In this document: one piece after another, positions 11,428-22,985 of the stretch
How the letters are laid out: the number at the start of each line of letters is the position of its first letter
Position numbering within the stretch: the stretch's first letter is position 1
From: Paragorgia papillata
Taxonomy: Eukaryota > Cnidaria > Anthozoa > Scleralcyonacea > Coralliidae
DNA: 64,000 bases
Assembly (NCBI GenBank): GCA_035771165.1
Contig: JAWNZC010000469.1
Span: 1,204,001-1,268,000 of the forward strand
Reading direction: 5' to 3'
Notes under the pieces: generated by a model
Seen by the model: the letters and a program-made list of their open reading frames with translations, nothing else
Databases searched by the model: none
What the model was told of the DNA's origin: nothing
Made by a program: the position numbers and the translations under genes

Positions 11428-12449
11428 CAACCTCGTACCCAGGGCCCTCTCTGCTTTCAAAATGGCGCGAGGAGAAGACCCTGGCAAAGGCTGGTCACGT
11501 GACACCAGTAATTTTGGAATATTTTGATGAGTGACTCACACTGTACCGGGGCGCGCGGTACAGTCACTGATAAACAGCGTATAGTTGGCTTGCGTATGTA
11601 AAACTATTCAGCGAATTATTTAGGCACTCAAGAATAACCAAATCGTACAAATAACAAGACATTCTCTTAACAAGTTTATCAAATCAGTTAATCACCGTGT
11701 TTAGTAAGAAGCGTCTACATTACATCATATTTGCTTTATTATGCAAGCAAGAAGTGTTTATTTATATTTCGGTTTCTGGACTGTCCGAATCTAAATTAAA
11801 AAGTCAAAGTCTTCGAATTCAGTGGTGATCTATATAAATGTTCGTCGGATCGAAGAATTGTTGTTGATCGTATATTTGTATTAAAGTACAACCTCAAAGT
11901 CAACGAGGTCGAGGAGTCGAGGACAGCAGATTCGATTCGAATATGCCGTTTGAGTATAAATCGACAGATACAACAATTAAATTTCCACAAATCCAAAACG
12001 TGTGGACAAGAAACATAAATGTGCTATACTGGACGGTAAATATACTTCCAACAATCAACAGCATTCGAATATTTTTAGTGTATGTATCAGTACCTGTATT
12101 AACCGCAGACTCGCAGAGCGGGTTTCTGTTTATCAGTTTATGATCGTTCGTCGCCTTCGGCTTCATTTCTGGCGATTGACGGCAACAAATATGAATTATC
12201 CAGCAAATGTCGTAAATTTTGAAATATATCTAATTTACCGCTCGAATTTAACGTTACCGAACTTGCAACAACCTTGACATTTATAAGAACCGAATCAACC
12301 GCTCCCCCCAGGACGGGCGAATCTCAAATTTTCCACGTGACCAAATACTCCAAGAATCTTGGAGTATTTTGGAATCACGTGACCAGCCTTTGCCAGGGTC
12401 TTCTCCTCGCGCCATTTTGAAAGCAGAGAAGGCCCTGGGTACGAGGTTG
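11428..12449. mobile_element. Non-autonomous Mutator-like element with 75-bp TIRs and 9-bp TSD
   Basis: Terminal inverted repeats 11428-11502 and 12449-12375 agree in 74 of 75 positions by hand alignment and begin CAACCTCGTACCCAGGG. They are flanked by a perfect 9-bp direct repeat TTTTGGCAC (11419-11427, 12450-12458). A 9-bp duplication fits Mutator-like transposons. No transposase is seen inside. Confidence 0.75.
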
Positions 12450-12545
12450 TTTTGGCACAAGACCAGGGTTTATTGCGAATATTTTTTATCTGTTCATTAA
12501 TGTAGTTTGGTGAGTTGAGGTCATTTATTGTTGATTATGATCGAG

Positions 12546-12575
12546 ATGCGGCTGCAACCCCCCCCCCCCCCCCCA
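12546..12575. repeat. Poly-C run
   Basis: An uninterrupted C tract; length may be unreliable in the assembly. Confidence 0.8.
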
Positions 12576-12599
12576 AGGTCTAGTCTAAGGGGTCTATTT

Positions 12600-13090
12600 T
12601 CTACTTCTTCTGTGATTTGTAATAAAACCTTCACATTAAATAATTAAAAACTATATTGTCTCGCTTATTACATGCAAACGTGGCTCTAGCGCTGTCATTG
12701 AAATGGGTACTGCATGCTTCATTTTTAGTGATTGGCATACACCCAAGTAGCGTTCTGTGCTTGCGACGAAGATAACTTTGTTTTTGCAGATGAAAATCTT
12801 TTTACAATGTTGTTTTCTACCCAACCCACTTTCTTCTAATCTTTTGCTGCGGTAGACTTTCGTGTTTGTAATCATAATTTCTCACCCAACACGAGTATAA
12901 TATATCCAACACGAGTCAGTGTTCTTCCGATTTCTAAATCTGACAGCCAAGCAGGTTGAAAATACGAGGCGAATTCGAGGTTGTTTTTTTTTGTAACCAG
13001 CTTGGCTGTGTTTAGACATCGGAAGAAGAACACTAACCAGTGTTGGATATAGCTTCAAAAACTCATTAATAATTCATGAGCAAATCGTCA
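12600..13090. repeat. Dispersed repeat, copy 1
   Basis: Shares CTTCTTCTGTGATTTGTAAT through ACACTAACCAGTGTTGGATATA with 56815-58100. Its right part has inverted GTTCTTCCGATTTCTAAAT arms, suggesting a foldback transposon. Confidence 0.6.
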
Positions 13091-13190
13091 AATCAGAGCT
13101 TGTAAATCGCTCACATGCACGCCTGTTTATACCCGATAAAGTATGATTATTCAACCGGATGACAATAGATCTCATTATCAAACCTTTGCT

Positions 13191-13266
13191 CTTATTAATA
13201 TTCTTTATATAAAGCATACTGATAAGGATCCTTATTAGTATGCTTTATATAAAGAATACTAATAAG
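13191..13266. repeat. 76-bp near-perfect palindrome
   Basis: Arms of 36 bp around GATC differ at only two positions and contain TTTATATAAA. It could extrude a cruciform. Confidence 0.8.
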
Positions 13267-13504
13267 CAACAAAACGTAATTCATCACAACATTAATCACA
13301 CAAACAAATCAGTTTAATTCTTTATTTCACACCATCATGCAATCAAACACTTCATTTAAGTTTCAAGATAACACAGTTCTATATCTCAATTTCCATGAAA
13401 TAACTTACTTTTCGATAAAATTAAACGTACAGTTATTGAAAACAGATCTAGTAAGGGTCTCTCTTACATAAATATGATCGTCTGGTAATGGAATATTGCA
13501 CAAC

Positions 13505-14280
13505 ACATCAGGAACTTCAAATCAACAATTTTAAAGTTATTATACCTCAGATCTCTATGTTCGTTTGCTCGAATGCCAAAAAGTTTTCCGTTATAAAAAT
13601 AAATGGTATGTAGCAATGACTGTGCTGTCGAACATCCAAGAAGATTTTTCTCCCACAGAATCTTCTCTTCTTCTTCGCTAATGCCTTCTCTTTCAGGTTT
13701 CTTCATTTTCAGATGGACACCTTCTACATTACTTTCTCTCATTTGTGCGTCCAAAGCCCGTCTAAAAGTGCTCAGTCTAACATAAAAATAAAAGAAATGT
13801 CAAGATAATCGTACATTCTGTGCTCTAGTTCTAAACGTTGATAAACCTCTTACAAGGAAACATTACCTTTGATCGTTCTTATTCAATATCTTTACAGCAT
13901 CTGATCCATTACAGTCTTCTACATGCCGCGAAATGCCACAACAAATACTATATAACGAACGCGAAGGATATCGCTCTCCGTTATCTTTAGACACTTCTTC
14001 TACGAACTTCGTTAACACAAAAATTTAGCGATTCGGCGCTCATGTCAGCGACATCAGTGCCCAGATCGTCGACTTTAGTCACATCAACTTTGAAGCCAAC
14101 TTGTTCTTCAAGACACCTCTTATTGCCCCTCGCCTCCTGCCATTCTCTAAAATTCTTGACGGCCCATTTAGTTACAACTCGCTAGTTGATCTTGGTACGG
14201 CATCATCAAGCATTTTATTTCCTCTTCGGCAGTTTTCGCTTCACGAAACTTTCTCTTCGAAGCCATCGTACAAACTACAA
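13505..14280 (-). pseudogene. Crypton-type tyrosine-recombinase-derived gene remnant (ZMYM/KIAA1958-like)
   Basis: Two exon remnants. The first (about 14280-13867) has LDDAVPRSTSE, TKWAVKNFREWQEARGNKR and then SKDNGERYPSRSLYSICCGI. The second (13776 to about 13505) has STFRRALDAQMRESN and ISEEEEKILWEKNLLG, AQSLLHTIYFYNGKLFGIR and EHRDLRYNNFKI. This order matches Crypton recombinases and their domesticated relatives (ZMYM, QRICH1 and KIAA1958 C-terminal domain). At least two frame breaks occur in the first exon (near 14185 and 14000), and the catalytic part that should follow 13505 is missing. The intron at 13866-13777 has GT/AG ends. Confidence 0.65.
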
Positions 14281-14431
14281 TTCGTATATGCATTCACGCC
14301 CTAAAATTCCATGCATCCTAATTTCGTCGTGTTTTAGCATAATCTCTATATTCAATTCCTTGGAGATCTTTCAGTCTATTAGTCTATTGTTTCGAGATTC
14401 CTTTTTGAAGCTGTTCAATAAACTCGCATCA

Positions 14432-14495
14432 CGTGTTTTATCGGGTCAAAAACCACTCGGGCTACGCCCTCGTGGTTTTAAACCCGATAAAACAC
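14432..14495. repeat. Foldback hairpin
   Basis: GTGTTTTATCGGGT...ACCCGATAAAACAC arms around CTCGGGCTACGCCCTCG. Confidence 0.7.
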
Positions 14496-14640
14496 TGCTG
14501 CTCGTTCATTAAACATTACTTAATCAGCTTTTCAAACGAATCTCTATCTCTACCTAAAAGTTTGCTAAATTTGGCCGTAATTTTCTTTCCATTTCTAAAT
14601 ACTAATTAAGTATTGATTTCTTTTGAATTTTTTTCATGAA

Positions 14641-14800
14641 TAAAGGCTTATTAACCGAGTTCGAGGTCTGTACGGGAAAGTATTTGCCTGAAGTTTTCGT
14701 AGAGACCGAGCGACGAAGGAGCGAGGTTTGTGCGAGAGAAACCGAGGGCAAATACTTTCCCGTACAGACCGAGAAAACGAGGTTAATAAGCCTTTTATTA
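14641..14800. repeat. Foldback element, about 50-bp arms
   Basis: AAAGGCTTATTAACC and GGTTAATAAGCCTTTT at the ends; GTCTGTACGGGAAAGTATTT is mirrored on the right arm. Confidence 0.7.
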
Positions 14801-15084
14801 TATGGCTTTTGGTTTGTTTTCTTATCTGTTTTTAGTTCTACGTTTGTCTTGATCAGGTGTCGCTGTTCACCTTAGTTCTTACTTTTGAGCTTGTTCGTTT
14901 CGCTTCATGTTTACACCTGTTAGGCTTTTATTTTTCGCGCTTTTAAATAAGTAGTTTTTATAAAAAGAAACACTGATGTTTCAGGACGTATTATTGTTCA
15001 AAATTTTCCAACGAATATATCTAATTCGCTTTTATTTTCATTCAAATCAACTCAGTAATTTTCCCGCCAAAACTTGCAGGTCAT

Positions 15085-15141
15085 TAAAAAGGACGTAATG
15101 CCCTCTCAGTGCCGAGAGGGCATTACGGCTTTTTCCGGACC
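15085..15141. repeat. Foldback hairpin
   Basis: AAAAAGGACGTAATGCCCTC and its near-complement around GTGC. Arms match except for one position. Confidence 0.7.
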
Positions 15142-15404
15142 TCTCAGCAACCAATCAGCGTGCGCCTTTGGCGTAATGACCCGAAAACAAGCCCAGCTAT
15201 ATAATAATTATTTATTAATGAGTTTGAGAAATTCTTGTGACGATTGTGAATTGGAGAAAAAATCCAGCCTGGAAAGTTTTCGACGAGTGTTCTTAAAAGT
15301 CCTGAAATTTTTCTTCAGAATTCGTTTTTTTTGCGATGGCTTTACAATTTGCCTCTGATACGCTACTCCAGGATCTGTATTTTTAATGTAATATTTAAAC
15401 CATG

Positions 15405-15985
15405 AGCAGGAGTGTTTTATCAGATTTAAAGTGCTTATATCACTTGTGGGGTTTTAACGTATTTGAATAGAGCAAAAAAAGTTAGTTAATAAGTTATTTT
15501 GCCGTTTTTAATTTACTTTAATAGTTTCTGAGATATAAGCCTTTAAACATCCCAATTTCGGCTTTTCACCAAAAATTTCCGTCGTTCATTTTTAAGCACG
15601 GGGGCCTGGGACTCAGGAACCCAAGCCGACCGTTTTCTTAGTTGGAACTCTGTGCGTACTGGAAAACGTGTGTGAGCTCGACATTTCGATTTTTCAGTCA
15701 AATATATGTGTTTTTGTGAATCAATAAGCCGGAACGTAGTTGTTTTGAATTGACGCGTTCCTGAGTCCCAGGCCCCCAAGGTGTTAAAATGAACGACGGA
15801 AATTTTTGAGAATTGGCATGTTCAGAAGCCAATAGGTCAGGAACTATTTGACTAAATCAAAAACGGCAAAATAACTTATTAACTGATTTTTTCTGCTCTA
15901 TTGAAATACGTTAAAACCCCACAAGTGATATAAGCACTTTAAAACACGAGGCGAGTGTTTTAGATCTGATAAAACACGTACAGCT
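15405..15985. repeat. Large foldback element, about 200-bp arms
   Basis: Left arm (GTGTTTTATCAGA, CACTTGTGGGGTTTTAACGT, CAAAAATTTCCGTCGTTCAT, GGGGGCCTGGGACTCAGGAAC) is mirrored on the right arm. No transposase. A shared tail repeat follows at 15976-16200. Confidence 0.75.
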
Positions 15986-16200
15986 GCGAATGTTTTAAAT
16001 GGCTTCAAAAACTATCCATATAATAAGCTCATATAGAAATCATTTTTGAAAACTGAAGTTGTCTGAGCCGCAAAATCGAAGAAAAAGTTCATGGAAAATA
16101 GCGAGCGTGTCTCTATCACATATAGAGACACGTCACGGTCATGATTTTCCTTTGTGTTTTCCTCATGAATTATTAATGAGTTTTTGAAATGTTTTTTATT
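15976..16200. repeat. Dispersed repeat next to CNOT1 exon, copy 1
   Basis: Matches 50405-50620 closely (GCGAATGTTTTAAATGGCTT through GAATTATTAATGAGTTTTTG). Ends 11 bp before the CNOT1 acceptor at 16211. Confidence 0.7.
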
Positions 16201-16210
16201 TTATTTTCAG

Positions 16211-17606
16211 GATGTGTTTTTGTGCATGCTTCGCAACTTATTTGAAGAGTATGGTCATTTTCACAATTATCCGAACAGAGCACTACATACAACAGCATGT
16301 CTGTTTGGAGGAATTATTGATCAAGGACTCGTTACGTGAGTACAGTATCTCGTGGTATCTCTTGCTGTTTATTGATATGGTTTTAAGAGCGTTTCATTAA
16401 AGCTTGGTAGTGGTAAAGGTGGTGAAGGTGGTGGCAACGGTTGTTGTGGTGAAGGTGGTGGTGGTAATTTTGATGGTGATGGTGAAGGTGGTAGTAATGG
16501 TCGACACCTTGGTGGTGGTGGTGATGGTGGCAACCTTGGTGGTGGTGGTGGTAAAGGTGGTGGTGGCAACCTGGGTGGCGGTAGTGGTGGCAACCTTGCT
16601 GGTGGTAGTAGTAAAGGTGGTGGTGGTCGTGGCAACCTTGGTAGTGGTAAAGGTGGTGGTGGCAGGTAGTGGTAAAGGTGGTGGTGGCAACCTTAGTGGT
16701 GGTGGTGGTGAAGGTGGTAGTGGTGGCAATCTTGGTAGTGGTAAATGTGGTGGTGGAAACCTTGGTGGTGAAGGTGGTGGTGGCAACTTTGGTGGTGGTG
16801 GTGGTGGTGGTAAAGGTGGTAGTGACATCCTTAATGATGGTGGTGAAGGTGGTGGTGATGATGGCAACGTTGTTGGTGACGGTTGTGGTGGTGGCGACCT
16901 TGGTTATGGTGGCAACTTTGGTGGTGGTGGTGGTGGTAACGGAGGTGGCTGTGGTGCAGTCTAACATGTACATCTGAGCACTTTTTCCAGTTTTGGTACC
17001 ATAATATGCGATTTTCTATTTTTCCTCATTCTTTCTCATGTTTCCCTTACAGGTACATGGCTTTGGGGATGGCTCTACGATATGTATTGGATGCAATTCG
17101 TAAACCATTTCAAAGCAAGATGTATTTGTTTGGCATTACAGCACTGGATCGCTTTAGAATGAGGTAAAGATCATATTTACAGCAAGTTCATCGGCATTCA
17201 CTGGTATTGCTTTCCACTACACACACCAGGCTTGGACTGGGCCAGCTGTAGTTAATATTGAAATAAAAGCGTGCTGCGTAGGCAGTGTTGAAACAACAAT
17301 CGAAATATAGTAAGGTTAGATATACTGCCAAAACAGAGAACGTAGGAGTCTAACGTTTCTCTCTGACGAAGGACCTTCGCTCGAAACGTTAGACTCCTAT
17401 GTTCTCTGTTTCGGCAGTATATCTAACCTTACTATATTTCTATTGTATTTAGTATTGTTTGTTCTCGTAGGTTAAAAGATTATGAACATTACTGTCGACA
17501 CTTGGCATCTATTCCTCACTTTGGCGAGCTTCCGGCTCATCTTGTTGAGTTTATTGAATATGGAAAGCAATCCTTACAACCGCCACTCAGCAGCAGAAGC
17601 TTGCAG
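16211..17606 (+). CDS. CNOT1: CNOT1 fragment, three consecutive exons
   Basis: Exons 16211-16335, 17053-17163 and 17471-17606 are in frame with each other and have canonical AG/GT borders. They encode the part of CNOT1, the scaffold of the CCR4-NOT deadenylase complex, that reads [15 protein letters not shown], then [19 protein letters not shown], then [19 protein letters not shown], closely matching the animal protein. The first intron contains a large GGTGGTGGTAAA minisatellite and the second a Penelope-like hairpin. No further CNOT1 exon is visible downstream; a 5S-type SINE and then the segmental-duplication block follow. Upstream are foldback repeats. The preceding CNOT1 exons occur 33-35 kb further right (49865-51475), so this is not one collinear gene. 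The reading frame is undamaged, so recent duplication, or a gene still spliced across other copies, is possible. Confidence 0.85.
16404..16962. repeat. GGTGGTGGTAAAGG minisatellite in CNOT1 intron
   Basis: About 560 bp of GGT-rich units with recurring GGCAACCTTGGTGGT. Gly- and Val-rich frames are artefacts. Confidence 0.85.
17262..17450. mobile_element. Penelope-like hairpin unit in CNOT1 intron
   Basis: A near-perfect inverted repeat. The left arm (17309-17354, TATAGTAAGGTTAGATATAC onward) and the right arm (17382-17440) flank CTGACGAAGGACCTTCGCTC and GAAACGTT at 17363-17390. Related pieces occur at 40486-40627, 56326-56353 and 56760-56812. Assignment to Penelope-like terminal repeats is an inference. 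Confidence 0.5.
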
Positions 17607-17654
17607 GTAGGCGTTGGTCAAGAAACTTTCTTCATTTATACACGCTTCTGAAGA

Positions 17655-17960
17655 ACTATGGCGTGTGCTGTTGGGGCGCTGCCTCTCACCAATAGTTAAG
17701 CCCAGTTGGACGGGGTTAATACTTGGATGGGTGACCGTCTGGGAATAACCCCGTTCTCGAACTTGAATTTCATGTGAGTAGAGTTTAGTTGGTCTCTCCT
17801 GTGCTTCGAGTTTTTTTCGCAGGGTTCTGCGGTTTTCCTCCCTCCGTAAAATCAACACTTAGGTCTTATGTCGTGCACTTTTAACATGAGCCTCTGGCTC
17901 GGATGATTGGGCGACCACATCCTGTGCTTGCGACGTTAAAGGGTATTGGCAATAAAAATT
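17655..17960 (+). mobile_element. 5S rRNA-derived SINE, independent plus-strand copy
   Basis: GTTAAGCCCAGTTGGACGGG, ACTTGGATGGGTGACCGTCT and a 3' end GGGTATTGGCAATAAAAATT. More diverged from the three block copies, so it is a separate insertion, just after the last CNOT1 exon. Confidence 0.7.
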
Positions 17961-19139
17961 AAGTTTATCTCATTTGAAAGAAGTCGTCAAATGGTATAAG
18001 AAGACCTTTTACAATTTTTCCGTATCTGTTTTGGTTTTGGAAATATTTCGACCAAACTCAGCGTGCTGTCCGCCATCTTGGAATTATTTTCGATATGCAA
18101 AATTATGCATGTGACGACATAAGCACGGCAAAGTGAAATTTTTATCTTGCCAACCTTATGACATTATGAGCTAGAAACTCGATTTTTTGTTGCGCTATTT
18201 CCATTTTAAATTGACCCACAACTTTTAAAAGCCTTCCGTGGAAATTTGGGCACCCACGGAGTAGTTTCGTCAGGTTTACCCTGCTTGGTATACTAAATCT
18301 TACAATACTATTAAATCAAAAAGTCTATTTAATATACAATTAAGAACTACCCTAAGCCAAAATTTAATTATTTACAAGAGTGACAATGCTTGCACAGTTC
18401 ATGATTTAATATTCCTATAAGTAATTGTTGTTTTCTAATATTTTAACAGTAAATTACAAAAAAAATGCTAGATCACTCGGGAATTTTGTCAGTAATCATG
18501 TGAGTAAATTAAATGTCTTTCAAATTACTATATAGCTAATCATATTAAAAATTATCATTCTGTATTCCTGAACTTCTACATTTTCAAATCTTGTCTTTAC
18601 ACTACTAAATAACTAAGTATGTTTAAGTAGTAACAGTTGATATTTTACTTTAAAGATTAATTAACACAACAAAATCTACCTAACTTCTGAGTTTAAAAAT
18701 AAGCCGTTAAAATGTTGTTTTTCAACTTCGTAAAACATATAACAAACTGCGAGAAATGCCTCTTAACAGACTTCAGTTAAAGTCAAATAATTTTCCAAAA
18801 GGCTTCTGGAGGAATCGCGTTTTCCGTTCGCGATATTTTTTAATTGGTGCTCTCCTTTTGAAATTTCTAGATCCGCTCCTAAGAGCTTTAGTTTGTGATG
18901 TTTTCTGTGTGCTGTTGCACTGTTTTAAATTTTTGTTAAACTTTCTCTTTCTTTTTTTTTGTTTTTCTTTACTCTGTAAGAGTTAGAACTGGGATTATAT
19001 AGAGTAAGGGTTATAAGACAACGTTTTAGGGTTGGTTGGGATAAGATTTTGTTCAACGACATGACCTAGGTTCTTTATAAGCGTAAACAATTGAGTGCTG
19101 CGTACGTAGTGTTTTGGATAATAGTAAAGTGAAAAGGTA

Positions 19140-19793
19140 GCAAACTGCCGAGATTTCAGAAACGAAATACTGACGTTTCGAGGGCAGCCCTGCATCAGAG
19201 TTTACTTAAGAAAACTGATAAAGGGTACCGCTCGAACTGACATCAGTTATTCGTTACTGTCATAAAAGGCTCTGCTCGAAACATCAGTTTTTCGTTTTTA
19301 AAATCTCGTCAGCTTGCCATCTTTTCGTTTTATTAAGCCTGTTTTCCAGTCATCGCAGAAACTGGCTTGCAGCTCGCAGCGAGTACTTGCATCTAATTAA
19401 AAAGAAGTCAGAGTGAAAAACAAGCACTGTGAGTTAGTTTTAATTAGATATAAGTACTCGCATTGAGCTGCGAGTCAGTTTCTGCCATGACTGGAAAAGA
19501 GGCTTTATAGGTTCTGCTTAGTCTGCTTCGCAGAGATCTCTTCGGCTCCAACACAAGGAATAGCAAGTTTAGAATATAGAGGGCCTTACAAGCAATGTAG
19601 AAAACTAGAAATACAAATTGGAAATGTTTAAAAGGTTGGTGTACTGCTGAATTGAGATACTCATTAAGGAGGACTAACGTTTTTAGCGTAGGTCCTTCGT
19701 CAAAAAGAAATTTGTACTGAAATAAACGTATATACAATATTCTTTTAAATTTCACTACACCATTTCTTTCTCTCCATCACCCCCCCCCCCCCC

Positions 19794-19827
<34 letters not shown>

Positions 19828-19860
19828 GATGAAGGATCTTCGCTCAAAACGGTCAGACCT
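19140..19860. repeat. Hairpin-rich Penelope-like region in duplicated block (B copy)
   Basis: Contains three CTGAYG...GAAACG-type motifs: minus 19199-19172, minus 19703-19676 and plus 19826-19852. It also has a long inverted repeat (about 19335-19410 against 19445-19505, TTTTCCAGTCAT / ATGACTGGAAAA) and a C12-plus-CT tract at 19782-19827. The same array is at 36010-36715 and 59190-59880. Confidence 0.5.
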
Positions 19861-20842
19861 GCTTCGTGAGTATATTTCAGCTGTATTCCAACTTTTTAAA
19901 AGAATCCCCCGACTGTTTGAACAAGTAGACATGAAAATGTTGGCAATCTCGTCTATCTTGAAAATGCGTTGAATTTTATCATTTTACCATCTTGAATGAT
20001 GACGTGAAATGGCTGCAAGCGAAGAGCAGCATGACTACTAGACGTGATTGTTGAAAAAGATTATATTTCGATGGCTTCAGACTGACTTTTTCTCATAATA
20101 AGAAGCCTAATGACCTTTTGATTTAAAACTGATCTAAGATTAGAGAATTAGGAATAGAGGGTTAGGATTAGTATTGTCACAATGTCACTGTGAGGTCAGT
20201 AAACCAATTTCTTCCCTGGTTGTTTTCGTGTTTTATTCAACTCTTTTTCGTCGGTGGATATTCGCAGTGAGGAGTAAAATCGTCTGGCGTTAGCCCAGAG
20301 TAAAATACGTAAGACTTGAGAGTCGAATGCCGCTTAGAAATGGTTAAGAGAAAGGTGTGAAAGTTAACTTTTTTCCCTCTAAAACGTTTTCCAGTGTAGA
20401 TTTGTGCTTCCTTCTAGTTCCTTGCATAGCTCTAGTGTCAGTGCTGATAATTGAAAAGTTGGGTTTTTTTTACATTTGCAGCGTGTCTGTATCTGCCATC
20501 CGGAGAAAAATTAGATTTACCGTAAAAAGTGGAAACTTAATCCAAATTAGATTTTCAGAACTTACTAGAACAAATATTTCTTCGCTCCTGAGAACTTTGA
20601 ACTAATACTTTTCAATACTAAAGAGCAACACCAGGGCTGAGGAAAGAACTAAAGAATAAAACACAAATCTACACCGCAAAATGTTTTAGAAAGGAAAGAT
20701 GTAATTGTTTATAGCTTTTTCCTATCAAGTCACGTCAAATTTCGATGTTCCAGACTTTTAGTTTTAGATAAATTTTTTAAAAACCAAAAACATTAAAACA
20801 ATCAGATCTAGCAGTCATTGACAGTCATGCTACTATTTAGTT

Positions 20843-20877
20843 TGACGTCATTTGACGTCATTATTCAAAATGGCGCC
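20843..20877. promoter_or_regulatory. Double CRE plus YY1-like module 3' of gene B
   Basis: TGACGTCA at 20843-20850 and 20853-20860 and AAAATGGCGCC at 20867-20877, in the same place as in gene A. Confidence 0.35.
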
Positions 20878-21731
20878 ACTCGTGGTGAAATTAGCTTATA
20901 CTCGCACATAATCTTTTTGAAAAGTAAATTATTTTTAAATTTCTTACAAGGCATTTTCAAAATAGACGAAGACGTTGACAACATTTTGATGCCAACTTGT
21001 TCAAATAGTCGGAGATGCCTTTTTGACATTTTCGATTGGATTTTGATATGAGCGTGCGTAATGTGTTATCAGCGGTATTACTCAGTAAAATACTTCTATT
21101 TCAGTTGGAGTAAAGCTGAAACTTCCAGCCAGAAGAGATTGGGTTTGTGCAGAGCCAGGTTGGTATCCTGGGGGTAATTGATATGAGGAGCCAAGGTCGG
21201 AGTATGATCCTTGACTGTGATTGGAGTTATCACTGATGTAGAAATCAAAACCACCAAAGGTTGGTCCGCAGTCAGGACGGCTGTAGATTGCACATTGCTT
21301 GTTGTGAACGTCGCATTTGAATGCTGGTATGTCGTCTTTATTTTTTAACGAAAACAAAAACGAGGAGTTGGACTCTTTCCCACCTCGACCTGAAATAAAA
21401 TGTAAAACATTTACTCCATCTGTTCATCATATTTTCCTTTACTTCATCATTGACTTTAAAAAACATTTTAAACCAAAACAAAAAAAATTTTTAAAACAGT
21501 TCTATCATTGAATTATCTTGAATGTACAGTTTTAGCAGAACATTATAATTTTCTACATGTTTGATATAAAATACAGAAATATAGAAAAAAAAATCAACTT
21601 CTAAAAACTAAAGTAAGGTTTCATTTGTTTAAAGTGTATATTTACTATTAAATATACTAATATGCTGTAATTACGATTAAATATGCTATTATAATTATTT
21701 CTTTCACTACTCTAAATTATTTTATTGTTAT

Positions 21732-22054
21732 AGTCAAAATGGAAATGCCTTCCCACTTCTTCTTCTGTAGTTTGTTGTGTGTTAATGTATTTCTGTAGCT
21801 GCTACCGAGCATGAGAAATATTTTTGTTGTAAACTGTACATATTAACATATAAATAGTATAATTTAGCTTTAAATGGCATTTATTGATAATACAATGGAT
21901 ATTTATCCCAAATTGATACCAACAGACGAATATACATCAAGAATTGGTTACTTTTATCACTAGACTTTCCTCATGCTTCAGTAGCAGCTACAGAAATACA
22001 GTAATACACAACCAACTACAGAAGTGGAAGTGGGAAGGTATTTTCATTTTGACT
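21732..22054. mobile_element. MITE with long TIRs in intron 2 of gene B
   Basis: Orthologous copy of the gene A intron element, with the same inverted arms and a small length difference in the centre and right arm. Confidence 0.75.
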
Positions 22055-22454
22055 GCAAATTTAATATTTTTTCTAAATTATCATGTGTGGTCCTGATTCA
22101 AACTTGAATACTAAACTATCAGGAAGTCGCTCCATTTTTCATTTTTACAAAAATATCAATATTTTGGCCTATAATAGAAAATACTTTTTATGACTTTTTG
22201 AATCTTGTGCTGCAACCTATGCTGTTAACCCATTGCTGCCTAGGATGTATGAGGGTTCTCCTTTTGATGAGTAAAATCATCTGGTATTAGCCAGAGTGAA
22301 ACAATAAAGGTGTCATTTTGGCTGGCTCAGGTATCCATTAGGTTTGATGTAAAAAGGAAATTGGATGTATTTTATCTGCCAACAGACTATAAACATATTT
22401 CATTTTTGAAAATGTAGAATACTTAACATCAGACACTTCCACAGAGATAAAATC

Positions 22455-22985
22455 TTAAGAGATAAGTGTTATGCCTCGACACAAGTACCATGTTGATCTG
22501 CATCCTTCGCAATTCAGCCACTGGCTGCAAGTAAGGATGATTAGCCCCCAGTCCTTTTTTATCTTTAGGATAGCCTGGGATGCTTTTACCCATGCAGCAG
22601 TCCTACAGGTGGACACTTTTAAAAATGTTTGGACAGCGACTTTTAGCAGGAACAACCTCAGCAAAATATCATCTTCAAACAACAACAACAACAGGTTTTT
22701 CCTTTCTGATGTTTCTTGATTTCTGTCAGCTGTTGTTTTTTTAACTATTGTACAAGTTTTGTTACTTATTTTTATCAAGACATGCAGATATGATGATTGT
22801 TTCTTACAACTACGTTCACCAAAATTTTTCCATGGCCTTGTGCACCAAAATTTAAAATGTTCTTGATGGTCAGTTTTTAAACCCTGGCTACATACAAAAG
22901 CCTGAAGCTTGTGTGCAGCTGTGCTGACTAATTCCATAGAAATTAAGTGATGATAAAGATTTTCTATGACAGACTATGTATGTGT
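22455..22985. other. B-specific intron segment, unrecognised
   Basis: Replaces intron sequence shared by A, C and E. Has a 160-codon open stretch on the minus strand with no recognised domain and no supporting signal. Confidence 0.4.

Larger units (their letters stand above)
18283..22440. repeat. Segmental duplication block, copy B
   Basis: Begins at GGTATACTAAATCTTACAAT and runs through the non-coding 3' side of the array unit, exon 3 of gene B and part of intron 2. Positions 22455-22985 are B-specific sequence with no recognised content. Confidence 0.85.

Noticed and set aside
18995..19195. 66-codon open stretch repeated at 35865 and 59045
   Set aside because: It lies in a hairpin-rich repeat, is kept only because the block is young, and has no recognised domain.
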